From: JASGKO01 sp049840595
GTDB taxonomy: Bacteria > Verrucomicrobiota > Verrucomicrobiia > Chthoniobacterales > Chthoniobacteraceae
DNA: 64,000 nt
Direction: 5' to 3'
NCBI GenBank assembly: GCA_049840595.1
Contig: JASGKO010000042.1
Span: forward strand, 62,001 to 126,000
Under the pieces are notes generated by a model that saw only the letters and a list, made by a program, of their open reading frames with translations, was not told the origin of the DNA and made no database searches. Both the position numbers and the translations under genes were made by a program. Numbering within the stretch: position 1 is the stretch's first letter; each line of letters starts with the position of its first letter. This document shows, in pieces, positions 1 through 8,653 of this stretch.

Positions 1-1
1 G

Positions 2-196
2 CTCATTCGTGAAGGCGGTTCCATCCCGATCGTGCAAACCTTCAAGGACGTGCTCGGCGTGGAGACGATGCTCCTCGGCCTCGCCCTCCCCGACTGCCGC
101 GCCCACGCTCCCGACGAAAATTTCCCGATCGAAAACTTCGAAGCCGGGATGCGTCTCAACGCCGCGCTATTGAAGGAACTGAGCGCCGGGAGTTAA
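2..196 (+). CDS. M20-family peptidase, C-terminal fragment
   Basis: The window opens inside this gene, so only its last 64 codons are visible before the TAA at 194-196. The segment begins LIREGGSIPIVQTFKDVLG and continues with a HAPDENFPIENFEAGM stretch. The REGGSIP motif and the HAP(D/N)E motif near the C-terminus are typical of M20/M25/M40 zinc dipeptidases and deacylases, where they contribute metal and substrate contacts. These are usually cytosolic di-zinc enzymes that hydrolyse dipeptides or N-acyl amino acids. Substrate cannot be judged from this fragment. It converges on the FlhF-like gene. Confidence 0.75.
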   Translation, partial: LIREGGSIPIVQTFKDVLGVETMLLGLALPDCRAHAPDENFPIENFEAGMRLNAALLKELSAGS

Positions 197-232
197 ACCG
201 GACGAGCCGAAGCTCGTAACGAGGAGAATTCC

Positions 233-296
233 CATCGAAACAAGCTAAACAGGCGAAAGGATTCCCCTTTTCGTATCCTTTAGCGTATTTCGATGG
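233..296. terminator. Structured spacer between convergent genes, probable bidirectional terminator
   Basis: Nested inverted repeats lie between two convergent genes. CCATCGAAA at 233-241 pairs with TTTCGATGG at 288-296, and AAAGGAT at 256-262 pairs with ATCCTTT at 275-281. The position fits a terminator serving both strands, but there is no long T-tract on either side. Confidence 0.4.
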
Positions 297-329
297 CCTC
301 TCCTCTTCGTGCGCTTCGTGGTGAATTAC

Positions 330-1559
330 TCAGCGCCCCATCGCCGCCGGCAGGCGAAACGTCTTTTCCACCAGCGTTGTAAAGACCTGCTCGTGCACGT
401 TGCCGGACACATTCTGCCCCGCGCTCAGAAACAGCGGCGTGAGCCCGCTGCTCAGGATGCAATCCCACAGCTTGCCCCAGTGCTGCACTTCGTCGAGGTG
501 CGTGAAGACCACATGCGTCGCGCCCGCGCCGAGGGCGAGCCCGAAGGTGCGCTTGATCGTCTCCATCTCGTAGGCCGCATTGAGGATGAGCACGCGCGTC
601 TCCACGTAGAACTCGCCGAGCAACCGGCCGAGATCGCGCCACTGCGCATCGTCGGTGAGCGGGATGCCCGCGAGATCGAAATACACCCGCTGATCCTCGG
701 GAATCGCCGCGAGATTGTCGCCGTAACGATGCAGCGGCACATTCAGCGCTTCGCAAAACATCGCGAGCCCCTCGGTCGGATTCGGCAGATCGCCGTCGAG
801 CTTCATCACACAGGCCGGCTGTTGCCGGAAAAAGATGTCCATCGTCAGCGCCTTGCACAGCGCGGTCGTGATCCCGCTGCCGGGCGTGCCGAAAAAGGCG
901 ACGTGCCGTCCCACCGTGCGCTGCGGCTGCTTGTTCCAGAGCCCGCGCAGGAGCTCCACCACCTCGCCGAGCGAATCGCGCAGCGGGCGGCGTTTGATGC
1001 GTTCCCAACGATCCGTCGCCTGGAGCCGGGCGAGTAATCTCGGGGAAATGCCGCTGCGGGTGAGCAGCCGCTCCAGGGGCTCGCTGAAGAGCTGGTCGGC
1101 CTCGCGGGGGAGATCGACGATTTCGGGCTGATTGGGGTTGGCTGGGGCGTTCGAGGTGAAGGAAACGGAGGCCGGGACCGGAGTCGTCGGCGCGGGGGAC
1201 ACGGGTGAGACCGGGGGTTCCGGCGGGGTGGGAAAAGTGGGAAAGGCCGCTTCCGGAGCAGGCGCGGCGGGGAAAACCGGGTGGCTCACTGGCGGCGCGG
1301 GCGGCGTGGCCGCCGGTGCTGCCGCCGCATCGGGCGCCGTCACCTCGGCGATGATTTCCAGCTTCGGCGCGCTGAGCAGGCGGGTCAGGCCGTTGCCCGT
1401 CATCTGCTTCACCGACACCACGCGGGCATTGCCGTTGAACTTGTCGTGAATGAGCTGCACCGCTTCCTCGGCAGAGGAAACCACAAATTGGAACCGGGTG
1501 CCCGGCGGATGCGAAGAGGGCGCGGGATTCATGATCGGCAACGGGGACATGGCGGGCAT
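330..1559 (-). CDS. FlhF-like SRP-family protein with degenerate GTPase motifs
   Basis: This 409-residue protein has the FlhF layout. Residues about 20-72 form the conserved B-like N-terminal segment, 75-145 a Pro/Ala-rich linker, 150-215 a helical N domain and 218-409 an SRP-type G domain. FlhF normally positions polar flagella as a GTP-dependent dimer. Here the P-loop reads GTPGSGITT with Ile230 where the Walker A lysine belongs (codon ATC, so not a simple indel). The DTAG box is DLAG (295-298) and TKLD is THLD (353-356). GTP hydrolysis therefore looks lost, while the fold and the GQ-V C-terminal segment remain. The start is the ATG that overlaps the upstream gene's stop as TGATG, which implies translational coupling. 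An upstream in-frame extension to 1976 merely shadows the neighbouring gene. A divergent SRP-type GTPase other than FlhF is the alternative. Confidence 0.7.
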   Translation of the reverse strand: MPAMSPLPIMNPAPSSHPPGTRFQFVVSSAEEAVQLIHDKFNGNARVVSVKQMTGNGLTRLLSAPKLEIIAEVTAPDAAAAPAATPPAPPVSHPVFPAAPAPEAAFPTFPTPPEPPVSPVSPAPTTPVPASVSFTSNAPANPNQPEIVDLPREADQLFSEPLERLLTRSGISPRLLARLQATDRWERIKRRPLRDSLGEVVELLRGLWNKQPQRTVGRHVAFFGTPGSGITTALCKALTMDIFFRQQPACVMKLDGDLPNPTEGLAMFCEALNVPLHRYGDNLAAIPEDQRVYFDLAGIPLTDDAQWRDLGRLLGEFYVETRVLILNAAYEMETIKRTFGLALGAGATHVVFTHLDEVQHWGKLWDCILSSGLTPLFLSAGQNVSGNVHEQVFTTLVEKTFRLPAAMGR

Positions 1560-1942
1560 CAGGCAGCGACCGCCGGGCCATAGGCGCGGCGGATCATGTT
1601 GGCCGTGGGTTTCACCGCCGCTTGGGCGAAGCTCGGGGTCATCGAATACTTCAGCAGCAGCTTCTCGTTCTCCCGATCGAGCAGCATCAGCGCGAGCACC
1701 TTCTGCTGGGCGCGCTGGATGGTGCCATGATGTTGCGCCGCCTGTTCGGGCGCGCTGGAGTAAGTCGTGCGCAGGGCCTGGAGCGAAATATCGAGCAGCG
1801 GCAGCAGCTCGCGCTTCTTCTGTAGAAACGTCTCCGTCGGCGGACGCTGGCTGGTCTGCATGATCCGGTTTTCCTCCAGCAGGATGCCATGCAGTTCCTG
1901 ACAGAGCGTAAAATGCTGTTCCAAGGCTTCGGCGAGTATCAT
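1559..1942 (-). CDS. FlgN/FliT-like flagellar export chaperone candidate
   Basis: A small 127-residue, almost wholly helical protein. An early Q-x-F-x-x-L-C-Q-E-L segment and the FLQKKRELLPLLDISLQALR helix resemble FlgN-type chaperones, which hold hook-filament junction proteins for export. Sequence similarity in this family is always weak, so the call rests on size, helicity and the translationally coupled FlhF-like gene directly downstream (TGATG overlap). It is the first gene after the sigma-54-type promoter at 1960-1975. The first available start is ATG at 1942, which leaves a very short leader and no clear Shine-Dalgarno. Confidence 0.5.
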   Translation of the reverse strand: MILAEALEQHFTLCQELHGILLEENRIMQTSQRPPTETFLQKKRELLPLLDISLQALRTTYSSAPEQAAQHHGTIQRAQQKVLALMLLDRENEKLLLKYSMTPSFAQAAVKPTANMIRRAYGPAVAA

Positions 1943-1959
1943 AGTCGGGATCTTGGCTT

Positions 1960-1975
1960 AGCAATGCCCGTGCCA
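1960..1975 (-). promoter_or_regulatory. Consensus sigma-54 (RpoN) promoter for the flgN-like/flhF-like pair
   Basis: Read on the minus strand, the bases are TGGCACGGGCATTGCT. This matches the -24/-12 consensus TGGCACG-N4-TTGCW at every defined position. It sits 18 bases upstream of the FlgN-like ATG, which would place transcription start roughly 8 bases before that codon. Sigma-54 control is common for flagellar genes. The short leader is the one feature that does not fit comfortably. Confidence 0.65.
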
Positions 1976-2472
1976 TCAGAGAAGCGAAGCGCTTTCACAG
2001 AGAAAAATCCGCCCTTCATCCTCAACGCAAAGCCGGCCCGGGAGGATTTTTTTGCCGGGTAAAAGGCCCCGCTTTCGCGTCCTCCGGGTCAAGCTACCGA
2101 TAGGGAAAAATTTACCGCCACGCCTGCGGGAAGACGGACGAGACCCCGCCATTTTGAAGAAATGCCCCGTCCTTAATCGCGTCAGCGCCGAGGGGATTCC
2201 CACCGCACTGCGACATCACTATTTCAACAGGTTGTAAAAGTTATCGGGATTAACGCCCGCTGACTGCGTCATGCCCCCCAGGCCATGTGCATTCGCCATT
2301 CAAAGCATCCCGCTCCAGCAGGCGTCGAGTCCTTCGATGCCGGCTTCCGCGGGATTTTTTCGGGTCCGCAGCTTCATGCGGAAAAGAGGGAATTTGATTT
2401 CGCGAGTTCCACCCCGGGAGGACTGACCCAAGCGCGCTTCGTCACGGTGGCTTCACTTACCTAAATCACCTC
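1976..2472. other. Intergenic region between divergent genes
   Basis: About 500 bases separate the minus-strand flagellar pair from the first giant secreted protein. Short open frames on either strand show no family resemblance and no convincing ribosome binding site. I see no repeat or terminator. It presumably holds the plus-strand promoter for the 2473 gene. Confidence 0.4.
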
Positions 2473-5400
2473 ATGAAACCCATTATATCCACCCGGCTCG
2501 GCCGGGGGCTGCTGGCTGTCTTTCTGGCAGCAATCAGCCTGCATGCGAAGGCAGCCACGCTGACCTTCTCCAGTTCCGCCCCCACCGGCGGAGCTTCCTC
2601 GATCAGTAACTGGACCGGCGCCACCTTCGACGCCGACAACGTCGGCGGCACTGGCGTCAACTCCAATGGCAGCCCCAACAACGGCAGCGCGAATGATGGC
2701 ACCACCTACGTCGCCAACAATCGTCCCGCCCAGGGCCAGACCTTTACCACCGGTTCCAACTCCGGCGGCTACACCCTCAGCGCCATCACCGTGCGCATGC
2801 AGGGCTACACCAACAACACCGCCAGCGGCTCGAACATCGGCGGCTACAATCTCACCCATACCACCTCCACCTTCCGGGTGCGCGTGGGCACGTTGAGCGG
2901 GACGACGTTTATCCCGCTGACGATTGAGACCGCCACCTCCGGCGGCACGGGAAATCCGGGCTCCGGCGGCACGGCGAACGGGCCGGGGACTTACTTCACC
3001 TTCACCTTCAAGGCGCCGGTCGTGCTCCAGCCGAATACGACGTATGCCTTCGATCTCGGAACCAGCAGCGATTACTTCGAGATGCTCGGCATCCGCGACG
3101 GAGCGAGCGGCGGCAATCCCTACACCGCCGGCACCGCCTACACCAGTGGCGCAAGCGGGGTGGCGAATGGCACGATCACGACTCAAACGGGGGACCGCGT
3201 CTTTCAGGTCAGCCTCACCACTTACACGCCACCGACCGCCGGGACGTTTGTGCACCCGGGCTTGCTGAACAAGGAGGCGGACTTTACGCAGATGCGGACC
3301 AAGGTGGCGCTGGGAGTCAACCCCTGGGCCGCTGGCTATACGGCGCTGACTTCGAGCTGGATGGGGTCGCAGAATGGGGGCTGGAATCCCAATGCGCAGG
3401 CGACGATCACCCGCTCGGGTTCGCTGAACAATACAAGCCTGCTCTATAATGACATCGCAGTCTGCTACGGTTCGGCGCTGCGCTGGAAGATTTCCGGCGA
3501 TACCGCGTATGCCGATCAGGCGGTGAAAATTCTCAATGCCTGGGGCTCCACGCTCACCTCGGTCGCCGGGGATACGAATGTGATGCTGACGGAGCTGTAT
3601 GGTTACCAGTTCTGCTGCGCGGCGGAAATCATGCGCACCTATTCGGGCTGGCAGGCGGCGGACATCTCGACCTTCCAAACGATGATGTACAATGTGTTTT
3701 ACCCGCTGGCGGACAACTTCCTCACCGGCCATTTCGGCACCGGCAACACCCACTACTGGGCCAACTGGGACCTGGCGGGGCTGAACACGATGTACGCGAT
3801 CGGCGTGATGAACGACAACACCAGCCTGACCACCGAGGCAACCAATTACTTCTACAGCGGGATCGGCAACGGCTGCATTGACCGGATGGTGAACTACATT
3901 CATCCCGGTTACCTCGGGCAGGGCCAGGAGATTGGCCGCGACCAGGGGCATGCCACGCTGGATATCGCGGAGCTCGCAACCCTCTGCCAGATGGCCTGGA
4001 ACCAGGGCGTCGATTTCTACGGCTACGAAAACAACAAGGTGCTCGCGGTCGCGGAATACACCGCGCAGTACAACCTCGGGAACACGGTCCCCTTCGCCCC
4101 CTATGCCAACAGCGACGGCTGGCTGATGACCGGACCAAGCTCCCAATCGCAGGGGGCCAACTGGCGTCCGGGCTGGGCCACGATTTACAACCACTACGTC
4201 AATATTCTGGGCCTGGCGGCTCCGAATACCACGACGGTTTACAACAACATGGGCACCAGCTGGTACTACAACGGCGATTCCCCCGGCTGGGACTACCTGA
4301 CCACGGCCCTCCCCGCGATTGCCGCCGGCTCGCCGCCCAGCGGATTGACGACCGTGATTACCGCCGGCCAGCCCGTGCTCAACTGGTGGGGCTCGACCTA
4401 TGCCACCGGCTATAACGTGAAGCGCTCCACCGTCTCCGGTGGCTCCTACACGACCATCGCCACCGGCGTCACCACCAATACTTATACCGACACGACGGCA
4501 GTCGCGAATACGACCTACTACTACGTCGTCTCCGCCACCAACTCCTCCGGCGAATCGGCCAACTCCAGCGAGGCCTCCGCCATCACCGGCACCCCGCTGG
4601 TCGCGCAGTTGAAGTTCGACGATGCCTCCGGCACCACCGCTGCCGACGCCACCGGCAATGGCTGGACCGGCACGCTGGTCAATTCCCCCACCTGGACCAC
4701 CGGCAAGCTCAATGGCGCGCTCTCGTTGGCCAGTGCCTCCAGCCAGTACGTTTCCCTGCCCGCCGGCGTGGTTTCCACCGTCGCGGACTTCAGCGTCTCA
4801 GCCTGGGTCTATATGACCTCCGACAGCACGCAGGCCCGCGTCTTCGACTTCGGCGATGGCGATGGCATGTATGGCGGGGTGGACCCCTGGGGCAACCAGA
4901 TCTGGCTCTGCGAGCGCTACATGTATCTCACCGTCCAGGGCGGAACCGGCCACGTCCATTTCGCCATCTCCAACTCGACCAACTACGGCGAGGAAAGTGT
5001 GGATGGTGCGGCGGCGGTTCCAACCGGACAATGGGTCCATGTCGCCGTGACCAAGAGCGGCTCCGTGGCCTCCCTCTACGTCAACGGCATGCTCGTCGGC
5101 CAGAATACGAACATGTATTTCTCGCCGTTCCGCATCGGCTCGACCACCCAGGACTATCTCGGCAAGTCGCAGTGGCGCAGTGATTCCTATTTCAATGGGA
5201 CCGTGGATGACTTCCGCATCTATCGCGGCGCCCTCTCCGCCGCCGATGTGCAGACCCTCGCCAACGTGGGCGTCGCCCACTTGAAGTTCGACGAAACCTC
5301 CGGCACGACCGCGGTGGACTCCACCCGCAACGGCTGGAACGGCACCCTCGTCAATTCCCCCACCTGGACCACCGGCAAGCTTAACAACGCCGTCTCGCTC

Positions 5401-7516
5401 GCCAGTGCCTCCAGCCAGTATGTCACCCTCCCCTCCGGTGTGGTGAATGGGCAAACCGCCTGCACCCTCACGAGCTGGGTCTATCTCAACTCGGTGAGCA
5501 ACTGGCAGCGCATCTTCGACTTTGGCACCGGCACCACGAACTACATGTTCCTCACGCCGACCAATAGCTCGACGGGCAAGATTCGCTTTGCGATCACCAC
5601 CTCGGGCGCCTCGGGCGAGCAGAAGATCGACGGCACGGCGGCGCTGGGAGCCGCAGGCTGGCATCACGTGGCGGTGACGCTCAATGGCAGCACCGGCACG
5701 CTCTACGTGGATGGCGCGCAAGTCGGGCAGAACACGGCAATGACGCTGACGCCTTCGAGCCTCGGCGCGACCACGCTGAACTACCTCGGCAAATCGCAGT
5801 ATCTCCGGCGACCCGTATTTGAACGGGTTGGTGGACGACTTCCATCTCTACGGCGGCGCGCTGACCGCGGGGCAGATCGCCACCCTCTATGGCGGGCTCT
5901 CGGTTCCTACGCTGACGGTCACCACCGGCGACTCGCAAAACACGATTAGCTGGACGGCGATCACCAACGCGACCAGCTACATTCTCAGCCGTTCCACCAC
6001 TTCCGGCGGTCCGTACACGATCATCGCGAGCGGGTTGAGCGGCACGAGCTACACCGATACCGGGCTCACCAACGGCACCACCTACTACTATCAGTTGACG
6101 GCGGTGAACTCGCTGGCGCAAAGCAGTGGCTCCAGCCAGATGAGCGGCACCCCGGTCACGCCGGTCCCCAGCGGGCTGGCGGCTTTCGCCTGGAATGCGG
6201 AGAACGACCTGAAATGGACGGCGGTCAGCGGCGCGACCTATAATGTGAAACGCGCCACCACCACCGGCGGCCCTTACACCACCATCGCCACCGGCGTCAC
6301 CAGCCCGACCTACATCGACACCGGGCTGACGGACGGCACGGCCTATTACTACGTGGTCTCGGCGCTCAAGGGCAATGAGGGCCTCAACTCCACCGAAGCC
6401 ACGGCCACCCCCTACAGCAGCCCGATCGTGAATGCCTGGGCGCATCAGGATGTGGGCTCGACCGGCCTGGCCGGGATCGCTGCCTACAGCGCGGGAACCT
6501 ATCAGGTCACCGGCGCCGGGGCGGACATCTGGGGCACGGCGGATGCCTTCCACTACGTGTGGCAGACGCTCAGCGGAGACGGGACCATTCTCGCCCGCGT
6601 GGTGAGTGTGGATAACACCAACGTCTGGGCCAAGGCCGGCGTGATGATGCGCAATACGCTCGATGCCAATTCCGCCAACGCGATGGTGGCGATCACCCCG
6701 GGCAGCGGGGCGACCTTCCAGTATCGCAGCACCGCGGGCGGCTCGTCCTCGAATACGGCGGTGAGCGGTATCGCCGCGGCCTACTGGGTGAAGATGGCGC
6801 GCGTGGGCAGCACGTTCACCGCTTACATCTCGCCCGATGGCGCGACCTGGACCACCGTGGGATCGCAGACGATTACCATGAACACGAGCATCTACGTAGG
6901 CCTGGAGGTGACCAGTCACAATACCTCGGCGCTCTGCACGGGAACCTTCGACAATGTGGCCGTCGTGCCCACGGTCTATTGGGCCTCGCAGGACATCGGC
7001 TCGCCCTCCCTCGCCGGGGGTTCGTTCTACAGCAATGCGGTGGCCTCGGTCATCGGCTCCGGAGCGGACATCGGCGGCACGGCGGATTCCTTCCGCTACA
7101 CCTACCTGTCGGCCAGTGGCGATTGCGACATCACGGCCCGCGTGGTGAGTGTGGATAACACCAGCTCGGCGGCCAAGGCGGGCGTCATGATCCGCGAAAC
7201 GCTGGATGCCGGGGCCACGCACGCATCGGCGGTCATCACGCCAGGCAGCGGGGCGGCGTTCCTCTATCGCAGTTCGACCGGAGGCAGCTCCACGACCACC
7301 GCGACGACCGGGATCACCGCACCTTACTGGGTGCGCATCACGCGCGTCGGCAGCGTCTTCACGGCCTATACCTCGGCCGATGGTTCCACCTGGACCAGCC
7401 TGGGATCGCAAACCATCACGATGGCGACCAACGTTTACATCGGCCTCGCGGTGTCCAGCAATACGAACAGCGTCCTTTGCAACGGGACGATGGATAACGT
7501 GACCGCCAATCCATAA
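2473..7516 (+). CDS. Secreted alginate-lyase-fold protein with FN3, LamG and DUF1349-like domains (one frameshift)
   Basis: A giant exported protein, about 1,680 residues when one extra base near 5803 is ignored. Residues 1-27 are a signal peptide ending HAKA. About 28-256 is a Thr/Gly-rich beta-sandwich. About 257-610 resembles the alginate-lyase alpha/alpha-toroid (THPG-like FVHPGLLN start, NTHYWANWDL, and EIGRDQGHATLD followed by QMAWNQGVDFYGY). Next come an FN3 module, two LamG/concanavalin-like domains, two more FN3 modules and two tandem DUF1349-like sandwiches (WASQDIGSPS, AGVMIRETLDAG). The likely role is binding and cleavage of an acidic polysaccharide outside the cell. The frame breaks in the second LamG at GKSQY; deleting one base restores the SGDPYLNGLVDDFH continuation seen in the paralogue. 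No PEP-CTERM or LPXTG anchor is present. A strong terminator follows at 7591. Confidence 0.8.
2547..5899 (+). repeat. Long duplicated segment, copy 1 of the paralogous lyase/LamG coding region
   Basis: From the end of the signal peptide through the second LamG domain this stretch is highly similar in DNA to 8722-12075, with runs of identical codons tens of bases long. The two genes diverge after this point: this one continues into FN3 and DUF1349-like domains, the other into FN3, a third LamG and FN3. Confidence 0.85.
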
Positions 7517-7590
7517 GCGCTGTCCTATACTCCACGGTTCCATGCCGGGTGATTCCGGCATGGGACGAAGTGGAGAAACTTCACCCGCTT

Positions 7591-7627
7591 CGAGCGCAGG
7601 GGTCCCTCCTCTGCGCTCGTTTTTTTG
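7591..7627 (+). terminator. Rho-independent terminator
   Basis: CGAGCGCAG at 7591-7599 pairs perfectly with CTGCGCTCG at 7611-7619, followed by seven T residues. It lies 75 bases after the stop of the first giant secreted protein. Confidence 0.9.
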
Positions 7628-7717
7628 GGGGAATTTCAAGCCCTGCGCCAGGCCGGGTTTACAAATTTCCACGCAGCGCCTTCCGGTCATGAAAGCGCTC
7701 CATTCTCTGATATCGCT

Positions 7718-7866
7718 GTAGCCACGGCCCTGTGGGCCGTTGGGGAAAGACGATGCTTTGGCAAAAATTCAGTTCCAAAAGCAGTGATCATTCCGTCGTG
7801 ATTTTTGGAAGAGCGTTGCGATTCCATGGTCCACGCTTCCCCAACGGCCCACAGGGCCGTGGCTAC
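7718..7866. repeat. Long inverted repeat, MITE-like element
   Basis: A segment of about 30 bases starting GTAGCCACGGCCCTGTGGGC at 7718 recurs as a near-perfect reverse complement ending at 7866. The arms enclose about 87 bases that have partial internal symmetry. There is no open frame. The arms are themselves partly palindromic (CGGCCCTGTGGGCCG). The arrangement suggests a short non-autonomous palindromic element. Confidence 0.75.
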
Positions 7867-7962
7867 CGCGCGAAGTGGAAGTTCCGTGCGGAAGGGCGTG
7901 GGGTTTCGTCTCCTGTTTTGCCATTCGTCAACCCGGCCTAAAGCAGGGAAAAAAGGAAATGA

Positions 7963-8164
7963 GCCGCTCCACTGAGCGGCCTTCCCATGTCGTGCGTTCT
8001 CCCACCACGCGACGCGCGCTGGGAGCGCACCCGTCCCGGGTGCTGGTTTCGAGAGCATTCAAGTCCTTGGCGCTCCCCCATGTTCAAATCCCTTTCCGCC
8101 AGCACCAGCCCCGTTCCGGGTGGAGCACTCCGCTGGAGTGCCCGGTCCGGCGGCTCGCCGGACC
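7963..8164. repeat. Cluster of four perfect short palindromes (REP-like)
   Basis: Four perfect hairpins occur in 200 bases: GCCGCTC/GAGCGGC at 7963-7980, GCACCCG/CGGGTGC at 8027-8043, GCACTCC/GGAGTGC at 8125-8141 and GGTCCGGCG/CGCCGGACC at 8144-8164. Loops are 3-4 bases. None is followed by a T-tract, so these are not ordinary terminators. They look like different REP or BIME units accumulated in one intergenic space. Confidence 0.7.
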
Positions 8165-8653
8165 GAAAGCGCGAGCGGGCCATTTTCACAAGCGGCTGGC
8201 TTGAAGGGCGCACCGAAACTCCATCGGAAACCATGAGCCGCGTAAAAAAGGACTGCTGCTTAATCGCGGATTTCGCGAGCTTCACGGATCGGCGCGGATC
8301 AAAGGCCAGCCCATCCGCGACCATCCGCGTCATCCGCGGTCAAGTTCCGCCTCCCATGACTCCCGGCGCCCCCCTTAATCGCTAAAGCCCCAATAAAGTT
8401 TTCATGCAGAGGTAGATAGCGGATGGGTGGCGTTGCGAATTGCAGCGGCCCTTTGGGCACCGCGGGCAAGCGCAACCCCCACAGAACCATGTTGCTTTCA
8501 TTCGACACCCCCCTACGGGCCATGGCGTTTCGCCATGACTTGCAGGTTTTCGAGCAGGCTTGCCTGTTCGTTGCGGATGGGCGGCGGGCAGGTGGGGAGT
8601 TTTCCGGGCTGGGGGCGGCCAGACCGATTTTAACCCACTAGAACACCCATTCC
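8165..8653. other. Intergenic remainder upstream of the second lyase paralogue
   Basis: No gene seen. At about 8316-8341 there is a short ATCCGCG-type iteration (CATCCGCGACCATCCGCG, then TCATCCGCGG), a style of dispersed intergenic repeat. The promoter for the 8654 gene must lie here, but I cannot single out its boxes. Confidence 0.4.

Noticed and set aside
280..1581. 433-codon minus-strand frame overlapping the FlhF-like gene in another phase
   Set aside because: Arg/Ala-rich shadow without motifs. The adjacent frame shows the SRP-GTPase fold and a coupled start.
2461..4194. Long minus-strand open frame (577 codons) opposite the first lyase gene, and a similar one at 8630-10261
   Set aside because: They are antisense shadows of GC-rich coding DNA. 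The plus-strand frames carry signal peptides and recognisable domains; the antisense products are Gly/Arg/Val-rich with no family pattern.
5681..7690. 669-codon minus-strand frame opposite the C-terminal part of the first lyase gene
   Set aside because: Same reasoning. Its repetitive composition mirrors the FN3/DUF1349-like repeats on the other strand, and it runs through the terminator at 7591.
7963..8341. CRISPR array
   Set aside because: The palindromes differ in sequence and spacing, with no constant repeat and no cas genes.
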